DNA of 64,000 nucleotides from Arthrobacter sp. Alg241-R88 (GCF_900537115.1 NZ_UNRG01000005.1:1-64000); one strand, 5' to 3'; positions 1-8,514 are shown, counted from the stretch's first letter. Notes: generated by a model from the letters alone, not told the origin. Numbers and translations are program-made.

Positions 1-1
1 A

Positions 2-169
2 TCCATCCTGGTCGCCACCTGGCACATCCTCCAAGACCCCGACACCAGGTTCCAGGATCTGGGCCACGACTACGTCCATGCCCGCACCAACCCGGACGCC
101 AGGAAGCACAACCACATCCGCCAACTCGAAGCCCTCGGCTACACCGTGACCCTCACCCCGGTAGCCTGA
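2..169 (+). pseudogene. IS110-family transposase, C-terminal end (cut by window edge)
   Basis: The frame is open from the window edge to TGA at 167-169 and encodes 55 residues beginning SILVATWHILQDP and ending QLEALGYTVTLTPVA. This is the usual ending of IS110/IS116/IS902 transposases, whose C-terminal transposase_20 domain is followed by an RQLEALG-[YH]-TVTL tail. Only the end is visible, so it cannot be judged whether the gene is intact. IS110 elements usually lack long terminal inverted repeats and none was seen here. Confidence 0.75.
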
Positions 170-256
170 CAACCACACATACTCGCATAAGCCCAAACGT
201 GGCCCGAACGATCAACCACGCCCAACCAACAAAGCCACGTCACCCCATTTTCGGAC

Positions 257-302
257 TAGCGCCAGGTGTCGTTTTGGAGGTTGAAAACGACACTTGGCGC
301 TA
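257..302. terminator. 19-bp inverted repeat (bidirectional terminator or REP-like palindrome)
   Basis: The arms TAGCGCCAGGTGTCGTTTT (257-275) and its complement (284-302) pair with one mismatch around an 8-nt loop. The T-run at the end of one arm and A-run of the other suit termination of the IS110 gene (+) and of gntP (-), which converge here. It could equally be a dispersed palindrome of the genome. Confidence 0.5.
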
Positions 303-329
303 CTTAGTTGGGGGGCCAGCTGGGGAAAG

Positions 330-1733
330 CTATCCCGCCAGGCCGGCGAGCAGGAAGATCACGGCGGCGATGGCGAAGCCCATCACGCCGATGAGGGTTT
401 CCATCACGGTCCAGGTCTTCAGGGTGGTCTTGACGTCCATGCCGAAGAAGCGGCCCACCAGCCAGAAGCCGGAGTCGTTGACGTGGGAAACCACCACGGA
501 GCCGGCGGCCACGGCGATGACCAGTGCGGCGACCTGCATGCCGTTCAGGCCTGCCAGCGCAACAGCCGGAGCGATCAGTCCCGCGGTGGTGGTGAGGGCC
601 ACGGTGGCGGAACCCTGGGCGATGCGCAGGATGGCCGAGATCAGGAAGCCGGCCAGGATCAGCGGGATGCCCAGGTTGCCCAGGACGTCGGCGAGTGCGG
701 CGCCGATTCCGGAGGTGCGCAGGACGCCGCCGAACATGCCGCCGGCACCGGTGATCAGGATGACGGAGCAGACCGGGCCCAGGGAGGATTCGAGCAGTTT
801 CTCCAGTGCGCCGGCGTCCTTGCCGCGCTTGGCGCCCAGGACGAACATGGCCACGATCACGGCAATCAGCAGTGCCACCGGCGTCTCACCGATAGTGCGC
901 AGGACCTGGAACCACTGCTCGTCCTTGACGCCTTCGCTCAACACGCCGGAGGAGGCCAGCGTGTTCAGGCCGGTGTTCATGAAGATCAGGACCAGCGGCA
1001 GGAGCAGCAGCCCCACGATGGTGCGGAAGCGCGGCGGGTGGGACTCGGCTTCGGCGCTCGCGTGGCCCAGCAGTTCCGGAACGGGCAGGACGAGCTTCCT
1101 GCCGGTGTAGAGGCCGAAGAGGTAGGCGGTGACGTACCAGGTGGGGATGGCGACGATGAGGCCGGCGATGGTCACGAGGCCAACGTTGGCGTCAAAAAAG
1201 GCGGACGCGGACACCGGTCCCGGGTGCGGTGGCAGGAAGATGTGCATCACGGAGAACGCGCCGGCGGCGGGCAGGCCGTAGCGGAGCACTCCCCCGCCCA
1301 GGCGGTGGGCGACGGCGAAGACGACGGGCAGCATGACCACCAGGCCGGCGTCGAAGAAGATGGGGAAGCCGAAGATCAGCGAGGCAAGGCCCAGGGCGAA
1401 GGGTGCACGCTTCTCACCGAAGATGCCGATGAGGTAGTCGGCCAGGACCTTGGCGCCGCCGCTGGTTTCGACGATGCGGCCGAGCATGGCGCCCAGGCCC
1501 ACGAGGAGTGCCACGGTGCCCAGGGTTGTGCCGAAGCCGTTGATCAGTACGGGCACCACCTGGTTGGCGGGGATGCCGGTGGCGAAGGCGGTCGCGAGGC
1601 TGATGACGATCAGGGCGAGCAGCGCGTGCATGCGCAGCTTGATGATCAGGAACAGCAGCGCGACGATCGCGGCCGCAGCGATGAGCAGCAGTGGGCCTGC
1701 ACCCATCGTTTGAGTCCATCCTTCGATGGTCAT
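330..1733 (-). CDS. gntP: GntP-family gluconate:H+ symporter
   Basis: This 467-aa polytopic membrane protein should import gluconate by proton symport. It shows the GntP/GntT family features: hydrophobic segments spread along the whole chain, the conserved GFPIFFDAGLVVMLP stretch near residue 120, and the PPHPGPVSA motif near residue 170. Length matches the family (about 440-470). The start is supported by AAAGGAG upstream of ATG. It lies 50 bases downstream of gntK on the same strand, so the two probably form one transcript that imports and phosphorylates gluconate. Substrate within the gluconate/idonate group is inferred from the neighbouring kinase. Confidence 0.92.
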   Translation of the reverse strand: MTIEGWTQTMGAGPLLLIAAAAIVALLFLIIKLRMHALLALIVISLATAFATGIPANQVVPVLINGFGTTLGTVALLVGLGAMLGRIVETSGGAKVLADYLIGIFGEKRAPFALGLASLIFGFPIFFDAGLVVMLPVVFAVAHRLGGGVLRYGLPAAGAFSVMHIFLPPHPGPVSASAFFDANVGLVTIAGLIVAIPTWYVTAYLFGLYTGRKLVLPVPELLGHASAEAESHPPRFRTIVGLLLLPLVLIFMNTGLNTLASSGVLSEGVKDEQWFQVLRTIGETPVALLIAVIVAMFVLGAKRGKDAGALEKLLESSLGPVCSVILITGAGGMFGGVLRTSGIGAALADVLGNLGIPLILAGFLISAILRIAQGSATVALTTTAGLIAPAVALAGLNGMQVAALVIAVAAGSVVVSHVNDSGFWLVGRFFGMDVKTTLKTWTVMETLIGVMGFAIAAVIFLLAGLAG

Positions 1734-1783
1734 GGTTCTCCTTTGAAACAGGGTTTTGTTGGGGTTTGGGGAATCGAAAGTGC

Positions 1784-2320
1784 TTAGGACGCCTGGCCGG
1801 CGGAAAGCTTCAGCGAGGCGATAATGGTTCTAACCAGCTCTTCCGGGGACTTGGAGATGTCCAGGCGGAGGCTTCCGGCTGCCAGTTCCTCGTCGCTGAG
1901 CGGTTCCAGGGTTGCCAGCTGGCTGGGCAGTAGCGTGGGCGGCATAAAGTGGCCCTCGCGGCCCTGCATGCGCTGGCCAATCAGGTCCGCTTCGCCGTGG
2001 AGGTGCAGGAACAGGACGCGGCCCTCCGCCTGGGCAAGCAGCTGCCGGTAGCTCTGCTTGAGGGCGGAGCAGGTCAGAACGGTGCTCTTGCCGGCCTTGG
2101 CCTGGGCGGTCATCCAGTTCTGGATCTCCTGGAGCCAGGGCCAGCGGTCCTCGTCCTGCAGGGGAATGCCCTGGCTCATCTTCTGGATGTTCGACTGGGG
2201 GTGGAACTCGTCCGCTTCGGCGCAGGCCCAGCCCAGCTGCTGGGAAAGAGCTGCCGCAATGGTGGACTTGCCGGACCCGGCAACCCCCATCACCACCAGG
2301 TGCGTGGCGGGATACTGCAT
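1784..2320 (-). CDS. gntK: Gluconokinase (GntK/IdnK family)
   Basis: A 178-aa cytoplasmic kinase that phosphorylates D-gluconate to 6-phosphogluconate for the pentose phosphate pathway. The P-loop GVAGSGKST lies at residues 12-20, followed by the family motif EADEFHP near residue 36 and the LTCSALKQSYR segment near residue 83 that is characteristic of thermoresistant-type gluconokinases. Length is normal for the family (165-180). It is the first gene of a kinase-permease pair and is divergent from the gntR-type regulator, the standard arrangement for gluconate use in actinobacteria. Confidence 0.95.
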   Translation of the reverse strand: MQYPATHLVVMGVAGSGKSTIAAALSQQLGWACAEADEFHPQSNIQKMSQGIPLQDEDRWPWLQEIQNWMTAQAKAGKSTVLTCSALKQSYRQLLAQAEGRVLFLHLHGEADLIGQRMQGREGHFMPPTLLPSQLATLEPLSDEELAAGSLRLDISKSPEELVRTIIASLKLSAGQAS

Positions 2321-2421
2321 GTTTTACCTCCGAAGAAGACGCCGTTGGCTTAGTGAAGAAAGCTCGTCGCGCATCCCGTGAGGAGGTGCGCTTGGAATAA
2401 GGTAGCACCTTTTTGCACGAC

Positions 2422-2432
2422 AGATACTATCT
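2422..2432. promoter_or_regulatory. Candidate GntR operator between gntK and gntR
   Basis: AGATACTATCT is an 11-bp perfect palindrome in the 190-nt divergent intergenic region. On the minus strand it reads GATAGTATC, which resembles the GATAGTACC core I recall for corynebacterial GntR1/GntR2 operators of gluconate genes. Position and similarity suggest repression of the gntKP promoter. Binding is inferred. Confidence 0.4.
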
Positions 2433-2510
2433 TTCCGTGTCACAAGTCATACCTTTAGGACTTTTTCAGTAAGCTGGAAGAGCGCGCAGGCGCAGAGGAA
2501 GGCAGGAAAG

Positions 2511-3245
2511 ATGTCGACGGCGACACCACAGGACGCGGACAACGCGCACGACGGCGGGGCCTCCCCCGCCATGCATGAACGCGTTTTGGAGGCGGTTGGC
2601 GTTGCCATTGCTTCCGGCGAATTACCGCCCGGAAGCCGGCTCACCCTGGAGGGGATCCAGCAGGAGTACGGCATTTCCCGGACCGTGGCCCGCGACACCA
2701 TGAAGGTCCTTGAGTCCATGAACCTGGTGTACTCGCGCCGGCGGGTGGGCATCGTGGTGCAGGAGCGCCGGCTCTGGAATGTTTTTGACCCGAAGCTGGT
2801 GCGCTGGCGGCTCGCCTCGGACCGGCGCGAGATCCAGTACAGCAGCCTCACGGAGCTGCGCATCGCCGTCGAACCTATTGCTGCTGCCGGCGCCGCGCGC
2901 CGGGCGAGCGCCGCTGAACGGGCGAAGCTGACGTCGCTCGCTGCCGACCTGCGCCGGCTCGGCGAGGCCGGGGAGCTTGAGGCATTCCTGGCGGCGGACA
3001 TCGAATTCCATTGCCTGCTGCTGGAGAGCTGCGGCAACGAGATGTTCCTTGCGCTGGAGGGGATGGTTGCCGAGGTGCTCACCAGCCGCACCAAGCAGGG
3101 GCTGATGCCCTTCAAGCCGCGGAGCGAGGCGCTGCAGGCGCACGAGGATGTTGCTGCTGCTGTCGCTGGCGGCGACGCTGTTGCTGCCGAGAACGCGATG
3201 CACCACATCCTCGATGAGGTGCGGAACGCGATGGGGCTGCACTAA
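2511..3245 (+). CDS. GntR-family regulator (FadR subfamily, FCD domain)
   Basis: A 244-aa DNA-binding regulator. An N-terminal winged helix-turn-helix (about residues 22-88, with LPPGSRLTLEGIQQEYGISRT typical of GntR proteins) is followed by a helical FCD effector domain (about 95-235) containing the usual EPIAAAGAARRA and HHIL segments. Divergent position next to gntK-gntP makes it the probable gluconate-responsive repressor, with gluconate or 6-phosphogluconate the likely effector by analogy with other GntR proteins. ATG is preceded by AGGAAGG. An intrinsic terminator follows the stop within 10 nt. Confidence 0.88.
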   Translation: MSTATPQDADNAHDGGASPAMHERVLEAVGVAIASGELPPGSRLTLEGIQQEYGISRTVARDTMKVLESMNLVYSRRRVGIVVQERRLWNVFDPKLVRWRLASDRREIQYSSLTELRIAVEPIAAAGAARRASAAERAKLTSLAADLRRLGEAGELEAFLAADIEFHCLLLESCGNEMFLALEGMVAEVLTSRTKQGLMPFKPRSEALQAHEDVAAAVAGGDAVAAENAMHHILDEVRNAMGLH

Positions 3246-3255
3246 TCAATGCAAA

Positions 3256-3286
3256 AAGCAGGGCCGGTCGGTGACCGGCCCTGCTT
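3256..3286 (+). terminator. Intrinsic terminator after gntR
   Basis: A perfect 14-bp stem (AAGCAGGGCCGGTC / GACCGGCCCTGCTT) with a 3-nt loop begins 10 nt after the gntR stop. Almost the same hairpin recurs at 5490-5520. Confidence 0.8.
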
Positions 3287-3372
3287 CGTTGCCAGGTGCT
3301 TGGCTGCAGCCGGCAGATTAGCCGGCTACCCGCCGTCGTACGCGCGATGCCTGCACCTGCCGAACACCATAG

Positions 3373-3540
3373 TCACAGCAGCGACGCATAGGACTCGCTG
3401 GGAAGGTTGCCTGCCGCCCACGGCTTGGTGGAGCGGAGGTCGTCCGTACGGCCGCGGTGTTTCCGGCCGTCTGTCAGGACGGTGGAAACGGTAGAGATGA
3501 GAACCCAGAGAACAAATAGCAGCAAGCCGATCAGTTCCAT
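3373..3540 (-). CDS. Small single-pass membrane protein, unknown function
   Basis: A 55-aa ORF too short for most gene finders. It begins MELIGLLLFVLWVLISTVSTVL, one N-terminal membrane helix, followed by a basic, polar tail (TDGRKHRGRTDDLRSTKPWA) and ends SESYASLL. ATG at 3540 is preceded by AAGAGG with normal spacing. It lies alone between the gntR terminator and the SARP gene, divergent from the latter. Codon choice is G/C-rich and consistent with coding. I have a loose memory of similar short proteins in Micrococcaceae but cannot name a family; function is unknown. Confidence 0.6.
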   Translation of the reverse strand: MELIGLLLFVLWVLISTVSTVLTDGRKHRGRTDDLRSTKPWAAGNLPSESYASLL

Positions 3541-3648
3541 TGTTTTGTGCCTCTTGTGAGTGTGGCGGATGTGGTGATTTGAGTGTGTGCGGCGGGCGTG
3601 TGAGCAAGCGTGTGAACGCCGCAGACGCCGGGAGCGGCCGGCGGTACC

Positions 3649-5460
3649 ATGAGCCGTATGGCCGAGAATTGGATTCGGCTCCTCGGGCCCCCTGCCATCG
3701 AGTCATCCGGCACCACTCACCTGCAGCCCAGAGGCCGCAAGGCCTGGGCAGTGCTTGCCTACCTCGCGTTGCAGGCCGATGGCACCGGCAGGTCCCGCAC
3801 GGCGTCGCTGCTGTTTCCGGATGCCGCCGATCCCCTCGGTGCCCTGCGCTGGAATTTGTCCGAGCTGCGGCGCGCCCTCGACGGCGTTACGGTGGCCGGC
3901 GATCCATTGCGGCTGGAGCTGCTGCCGCCATGGCGCTGCGATGCCCTGGAAGTGGTGGACTCAGCCGCCAATCCTGCCCTGGAGCCCCGCAGCTTCACCG
4001 GCCAGTTGCTTGAGGGGTTGTCCTTCGCTGACTGCCCCGTCTTCGATTCATGGCTGGCGGACCAGCGTTACCGCCTCGATAACGTGGTCCAGTCACTGCT
4101 CTACGAGGCAGCGCTGGCAGCTCTTGCTTCCGGTGCTCCCGGGGAGGCTGCAGAACTGGCGACCCTGGCTTTGGAGAGAAATCCCTTCCATGCAGACAGC
4201 AACGCCGTCCTGGTCAAGGCGCTTGTGGCGTTGGGAGAGCACCGCCGGGCCCGTGAGCACGTCACCAGGTCCGGCGACCTCTACCGGCAGGAGCTCGGCC
4301 TGCCGCTGCCCTCGGAAATCCGGCGGGCACTCTCCGCTGCGGCCCCGGAAGCAGATCCCGGAGTGCCGGCCACCGAAGCCACCGTGCGCTCCTATCTCGA
4401 CGCCGGCGGTTCGTCGCTTTGGGCCGGGGCCGTGGACCGGGGGCTGGAACAGCTGCGGCTCGCCGTGGTACTGGCCCAGCGCACCGGCAACGGCCATCTG
4501 CTCGCCGAGTCCCTGGTGACGTTGTCCGCGGCGCTGATCCACCAAGCGGGCGGCCGCGGCGCTGAGGTGGCTGATTTCCTGCACCGCGCGCTGCAGGCGG
4601 AAGGGCCCGACGGCGTCTCCCGGACTTCCGCTGCCGCATACCGGGAGCTGGGCTACCTGTCCGTGCAGCGGGGTGTGCCGGACCGCGCTGCCGGCTGGCT
4701 GGACCGGGCGATGCTGGCGGCGGAGGGATTCCCCGATGAACAGGCAAGAATCCTGGCGATCCAGGGCATGTTGGCCTCAGACACCGCACGGTACGGGAAT
4801 GCCGTGACCGCGCTGACGGAGTCCGGAAACCTGGCCAAGGCTCTGGGTAACCGCCGGCAGCAGGCGTTCAGCGAGGCGCTGCTGGGCCGCGTTCGGTTGC
4901 TTCGCGGGGAGCTGGAGCAGGCGGCCGACTCCCTGGACCGGACACTGGTCTGGATCGCGGAGGAACACTGGACGTCGTTCGAGCCGTTTGTGGCGGGGGT
5001 GCGAGGAGAGACCTACCTGGCCGCCGGGGAACTGGAGCAGGCTGCTGCCATGATCGACCGGTCCTGGGTGATGGCTGATTTGGCCGGGGACCACTGCTAC
5101 ATGGCTTTGGCCGCCGGTGCCGAGGCTCGGCTGTTCATGGAGCACGGCGATCTCACAGCCGCCGAGCACTGGATAGACCGGGGCCTCGAACCCAAGCCGT
5201 GGTACCTCTGGTATTCGGCCCGGCTGCTGGATACGGCGGCGGAAGTGTCCATTGCCAGCCGGTCACCGCGTGCCGCTGCTTTTGTGGAGCGGTTGGCAGA
5301 GCTGGCGAGCCGGAGCGGGATGCGGGAGTTCGTGGTGCGGGGGCAGTCCCATCGGGCCGTGCTCGGTGACGAAGCGGCAGCACAGGCAGTTCCCTGGCTG
5401 GCGAAGGACATCGACAACCCTGCACTGGCCGAGTTCCTGGCGCAGCGGCACCACGGCTGA
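3649..5460 (+). CDS. SARP/AfsR-type transcriptional regulator with BTAD and TPR-like repeats
   Basis: 603 aa. The N-terminal ~95 residues fit an OmpR-like winged helix as in SARPs (IRLLGPPAIESSG..., GRKAWAVLAYLALQ, LRWNLSELRRAL). A bacterial transcriptional activator domain (BTAD) covers about residues 125-235 (LLYEAALAALASG, ALERNPFHADSNAVLVKAL). The rest is helical TPR-like repeats (about 255-595), the usual sensory/scaffold part. There is no NB-ARC ATPase. Such proteins normally activate nearby genes by binding direct heptamer repeats; no target is obvious here. An alternative ATG lies 3 codons downstream. The gene is flanked by two near-identical hairpin terminators. Confidence 0.85.
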   Translation: MSRMAENWIRLLGPPAIESSGTTHLQPRGRKAWAVLAYLALQADGTGRSRTASLLFPDAADPLGALRWNLSELRRALDGVTVAGDPLRLELLPPWRCDALEVVDSAANPALEPRSFTGQLLEGLSFADCPVFDSWLADQRYRLDNVVQSLLYEAALAALASGAPGEAAELATLALERNPFHADSNAVLVKALVALGEHRRAREHVTRSGDLYRQELGLPLPSEIRRALSAAAPEADPGVPATEATVRSYLDAGGSSLWAGAVDRGLEQLRLAVVLAQRTGNGHLLAESLVTLSAALIHQAGGRGAEVADFLHRALQAEGPDGVSRTSAAAYRELGYLSVQRGVPDRAAGWLDRAMLAAEGFPDEQARILAIQGMLASDTARYGNAVTALTESGNLAKALGNRRQQAFSEALLGRVRLLRGELEQAADSLDRTLVWIAEEHWTSFEPFVAGVRGETYLAAGELEQAAAMIDRSWVMADLAGDHCYMALAAGAEARLFMEHGDLTAAEHWIDRGLEPKPWYLWYSARLLDTAAEVSIASRSPRAAAFVERLAELASRSGMREFVVRGQSHRAVLGDEAAAQAVPWLAKDIDNPALAEFLAQRHHG

Positions 5461-5489
5461 GCCGGAACCAGCACACTCGGGTTAACAAA

Positions 5490-5520
5490 AAGCAGGGCCG
5501 GTCAGTGACCGGCCCTGCTT
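5490..5520 (+). terminator. Intrinsic terminator after the SARP gene
   Basis: A perfect 14-bp stem (AAGCAGGGCCGGTC / GACCGGCCCTGCTT) with loop AGT, flanked by A and T runs. It differs from the gntR terminator only in the loop. It also lies just beyond the 3' end of the convergent csp gene and could serve both. Confidence 0.8.
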
Positions 5521-5559
5521 TCAAAATTTGAAACCCTTAGGCCCCAGTTTCTCTAAAAA

Positions 5560-5763
5560 TTAGAGGGACTGGATGTTTACGGCCTGGGGACCCTTGGGGC
5601 CCTGCTCGGTTTCGAAGGAGACCTTCTGGTTCTCTTCGAGTGAGCGGAAGCCGGAGGAAGCGATCGCAGAGTAGTGTGCGAAAACGTCCTGTGAGGAGTC
5701 ATCGGGGGAAATGAAGCCGAAGCCCTTTTCAGCGTTAAACCATTTGACGGTACCAGTAGCCAT
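5560..5763 (-). CDS. cspA: CspA-family cold-shock protein
   Basis: A 67-aa single cold-shock domain that binds single-stranded RNA/DNA. RNP1 is present as [10 protein letters not shown] (near residue 13) and RNP2 as DVFAHYSAI (near residue 27), followed by the acidic/GPKGPQA ending typical of actinobacterial CspA. It is monocistronic. The 5' side has an unusually long gene-free stretch consistent with the long regulatory leader of many csp mRNAs. Which paralogue it is cannot be decided from sequence alone. Confidence 0.95.
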   Translation of the reverse strand: MATGTVKWFNAEKGFGFISPDDSSQDVFAHYSAIASSGFRSLEENQKVSFETEQGPKGPQAVNIQSL

Positions 5764-6100
5764 TATTTTTGTCCTTCGTGAAGGTGGAGGAAAAGTCCCG
5801 ACTTTCGGGTCCTCCGGTGTGGGGTGTTCAAAACCGCTACTTCAGAAGAACGAGGACTTTCGACCCCGCGTACTGCCTGAACTACCAACTGCATAAACAC
5901 AACAACAGGATCAACCCTACAGGAGATTTGGAGCACCAATTACCACCGGCTTCAGCCGGCACATCCTGCCACCGAATTCGCCCGCCACTCCCCGGGCGAA
6001 GTGCGGACCAGACCGTCCCTTTCGGGGCCTCGGCTGGGCCTCGTTTATAGGCTCGCCACGGGGCTGTCAGGAACAGCCGGACCGGGCGTATGGTTCGTTT
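5764..6100. other. Divergent intergenic region: csp leader/promoter and hydrolase promoter
   Basis: These 337 nt hold no convincing ORF. The A+T-rich stretch near 5885-5920 is the likely csp promoter area, giving a leader of over 100 nt. G/C-rich inverted segments around 5980-6000 may be structural. Nothing else was recognised. Confidence 0.4.
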
Positions 6101-6907
6101 ATGGATCGGATTCGAACCATTTTGCTTCCGGGCTCCATTCTCCCGGCCCAGCCAGCGTACGAGGCCCTGATTGAAGCCCTGGGACCCGAGGTACAGGCAG
6201 TCGCCAAGGACCTGGAGCTCTATGCGGGCGACGAGCCTCCGCCTGGCTGGAGCCTGGACACAGAGGTTGACGGCGTACTGCGCCAGGCCGACGCCCTCGG
6301 TTGGGAGACCTTCCACCTGGTGGGATACTCCGGGGGCGGCTCAGCTGCCCTGGCATTCGCCGCCAGGCACCCCGACAGGCTGCTCAGCCTGGCGCTGCTT
6401 GAGCCCGCCTGGGCCGGGAACTGGGACTGGAGCCCCGGGCACGCGGAACTCTGGAAGAAGTACGGGCAGCTGGAAGCACTCCCTCCGGAGCAGTTCCTGC
6501 CCGCCTTTATCAGGCTGGGAGTCAAGCCCGACGCCGTCCTTCCGCCAACGCCGCCAGACCCCCCGCCGCCGTGGATGGCTAAACGGCCCGCGGGCATCAA
6601 AGTCTTCCTGCGGTCCTTCAAGGACTACGACTTGGAGAGGGAGCGGCTGGCAGCGTTTCCGCGGCCCGTGTTCTACGCCTTGGGCGGCCTGAGCAACCCG
6701 GATGCCTACGGCGAGATTGCCAGCCGGCTGGCAAGGGTGTTTTTCCCGGACTTCCATCTGGAGGTGTTCCCCAAGCGCCACCACTTCGACCCCCCGCACA
6801 GGATCGAACCCGGGCGGCTGGCGGAGTTGCTCCGGCGGCACTGGGAGCAGGCGGAAGCCAGCAAGGCCGCCGGCCCTACCGCGGTCCCCCTGCGAGGGTC
6901 GCACTGA
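6101..6907 (+). CDS. Alpha/beta-fold hydrolase
   Basis: A 268-aa predicted cytoplasmic hydrolase. The nucleophile elbow GYSGGGS (Ser77) sits after the FHLVGYS strand and is followed by AALAFAARHPDRLLSLALLEP, the usual alpha/beta-hydrolase layout. The likely catalytic His is in FPKRHHFDPPHRIEP near residue 225, and the acid is probably near the YALGGLSNPDA segment. A proline-rich insert (PPTPPDPPPPWM) interrupts the cap region. Substrate is unknown. It stands alone between cspA and a DUF4383 gene, so context gives no help. Confidence 0.8.
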   Translation: MDRIRTILLPGSILPAQPAYEALIEALGPEVQAVAKDLELYAGDEPPPGWSLDTEVDGVLRQADALGWETFHLVGYSGGGSAALAFAARHPDRLLSLALLEPAWAGNWDWSPGHAELWKKYGQLEALPPEQFLPAFIRLGVKPDAVLPPTPPDPPPPWMAKRPAGIKVFLRSFKDYDLERERLAAFPRPVFYALGGLSNPDAYGEIASRLARVFFPDFHLEVFPKRHHFDPPHRIEPGRLAELLRRHWEQAEASKAAGPTAVPLRGSH

Positions 6908-7120
6908 GCCGTCGCCGTCCAAGTCCGGGCTGGGCAGACTGACGGCGGATGAGGCAGGGCTTACGGCGGCACGTGCCGTACGCCGCCGGCCCGCTCTTCA
7001 AATTGCTCCAGAAATTACCCATCCGAAGTGCGATATTGCCCGAATAGCTGGCATAACCCCTTGGGGTTGGCAGGCATAACCACCTGATCCAGACACACAT
7101 ATCGCATTCAGGAGATCACC

Positions 7121-7573
7121 ATGGCAACACACACAAACACCGGCATGGCCACCCGCACCAACGTGCAAAAGGCATCGATGGCAGTGGGCGCAGTGTTCCT
7201 GCTGGTCGGCGTCCTGGGCTTCGTTCCAGGCATCACAGCCAACTTTGACCAACTGCACTTCGCCGGCCACCACTCCGAGGCCCTGCTGCTGGGCCTCTTC
7301 CAGGTCTCGGCCCTGCACAACATCGTCCACCTGCTCTTCGGCGTGGCCGGTATCGTCCTGGCCAAGACCGCTGGCGGCGCCCGATCCTTCCTGCTCTACG
7401 GCGGCATCATCTACCTGGTCCTCTTCGTCTATGGCCTGGTGATCCCGCAGGATTCGGCCGGAAACTTCGTCCCGCTGAACGGCTTCGACAACATCCTGCA
7501 CCTGCTGCTCGGCGTCGGCATGGTGGCCCTGGCGCTCGTCCTCACCAAGGGGCACACCAAGGCACGCGCCTAG
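7121..7573 (+). CDS. DUF4383 membrane protein
   Basis: 150 aa with four hydrophobic segments (about residues 20-40, 60-82, 88-108, 122-142) and the HNIVHLLFGVAG / NGFDNILHLLLGVGM motifs of DUF4383 proteins. Function is unknown. ATG is preceded by AGGAG. The reading frame now ends in TAG formed at the junction with an IS5-type element inserted in the original TAA stop codon, so the protein is unchanged. A short hairpin that probably terminated it now lies on the far side of the element. Confidence 0.85.
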   Translation: MATHTNTGMATRTNVQKASMAVGAVFLLVGVLGFVPGITANFDQLHFAGHHSEALLLGLFQVSALHNIVHLLFGVAGIVLAKTAGGARSFLLYGGIIYLVLFVYGLVIPQDSAGNFVPLNGFDNILHLLLGVGMVALALVLTKGHTKARA

Positions 7574-8097
7574 GGCGTGTCTCCTAAAGCTGTCAGCCAA
7601 ATGCTGATTGCCCGCAGGACTGCTCCGCCACGATAGGTGAGTGCGAGTTTGTCGTAGCGGGTTGCCAGTGCGCGCCATTGCTTGAAGATATTGAAGTTCC
7701 GTTCGACGACGTTCCGGCCTTTGTAATCCTCTCTGTCGAAAGCCGGAGGTCTGCCGCCCGTGGATCCACGTCGTTTTCGATGACCGATTTGGTCGGATGG
7801 TTGCGGGATAACAGCGACGATGCCGCGGTCGCGAAGGTGGGCTCGGATGGCTTTGGATGAGTAGGCCTTGTCGCCGCGGACTCGGTCTGGGCGGGTGCGT
7901 GGCCTGCCCGGACCGGCCCGGTTGATCTTCAGCTGGTCCATCAAATGGGTGAACATGGGTGCATCTCCGCCTTGGCCGGGGGCAACCAGAAGCACCAGCG
8001 GCCTGCCTCTACCGTCAACCAAAGCGTGAATCTTTGTGCTCAAGCCACCGCGGGACCGCCCAATGGCGTGGTCGTCCGGTTCAGCAAACAGATTCAT
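7570..8097 (-). CDS. IS5-family transposase, frame B (DDE catalytic part)
   Basis: 175 aa containing DHAIGRSRGGLSTKIHALVDGRGRP, VRGDKAYSSKAIR and the NFNIFKQWRALATRYDKLALTYRG ending typical of IS427-group IS5 transposases (second and third catalytic acids). It overlaps frame A by 17 nt and probably is expressed as an A-B fusion by frameshifting in the overlap. The TAG stop is completed by the TA target duplication plus the flanking C/G, so the element itself does not encode a full stop codon. Confidence 0.88.
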   Translation of the reverse strand: MNLFAEPDDHAIGRSRGGLSTKIHALVDGRGRPLVLLVAPGQGGDAPMFTHLMDQLKINRAGPGRPRTRPDRVRGDKAYSSKAIRAHLRDRGIVAVIPQPSDQIGHRKRRGSTGGRPPAFDREDYKGRNVVERNFNIFKQWRALATRYDKLALTYRGGAVLRAISIWLTALGDTP

Positions 8098-8514
8098 GTA
8101 ATTCGAGCGGGCCCCCTGTGGTGCGCGGAAGGTTGGTGCCGTGCTGGTGGGCGCGGTTCACTGTCGAGTCAACCGAGACCGACCAATCCACTACACCGCG
8201 GGCATCGGCCACCGTTAGCAGCGCTGCCAGGATGCTGTCCCAGGTTCCGTCTCCGCTGTAGCGGCGGTGGCGCTTCCAGATGGTCTGCCACGGACCGAAC
8301 TCGGCCGGCACATCCCGCCAGGCAATCCCGCACCGGTACCGATAGATGATTCCCTCGACCACTCGGCGGTCGTCCCGGAAAGGACGGCCCCGGCGGCCAG
8401 CAGAAGTCGGCAGCAACGGCTGGATGCGGGCCCACTGCCCATCAGTCAATACAGAAGTGCGAGACACCCCTCAAGCATCGAGGCCGAGGCGCACAGTATT
8501 TAGGAGACACGCCC
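7573..8514 (-). mobile_element. IS5-family (IS427-group) insertion sequence, complete
   Basis: A 942-bp element bounded by perfect 16-bp terminal inverted repeats GGGCGTGTCTCCTAAA (7573-7588 and 8499-8514) and flanked by TA on both sides (7571-7572, 8515-8516), the TA target duplication of IS427-type elements. It carries two overlapping transposase frames on the minus strand, normally joined by ribosomal frameshifting. Both ends and both frames look intact, so it may be active. Confidence 0.9.
8081..8467 (-). CDS. IS5-family transposase, frame A (N-terminal part)
   Basis: 128 aa with GTG start. The DUF4096-like N-terminal domain (LTDGQWARIQPLLP...GRPFRDDRRVVEGIIYRYRCGIAWRDVPAEFGPWQTIWKRHRRY) is followed by VDSTVNRAHQHG, carrying the first catalytic Asp of the DDE triad. 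It ends in the frame overlap with part B. Confidence 0.88.
   Translation of the reverse strand: MSRTSVLTDGQWARIQPLLPTSAGRRGRPFRDDRRVVEGIIYRYRCGIAWRDVPAEFGPWQTIWKRHRRYSGDGTWDSILAALLTVADARGVVDWSVSVDSTVNRAHQHGTNLPRTTGGPLELHESVC

Noticed and set aside
294..1787. 497-codon open frame on the plus strand opposite gntP
   Set aside because: Extremely Gly/Asp/His/Gln-rich composition; it is the antisense shadow of a clear GntP membrane protein.
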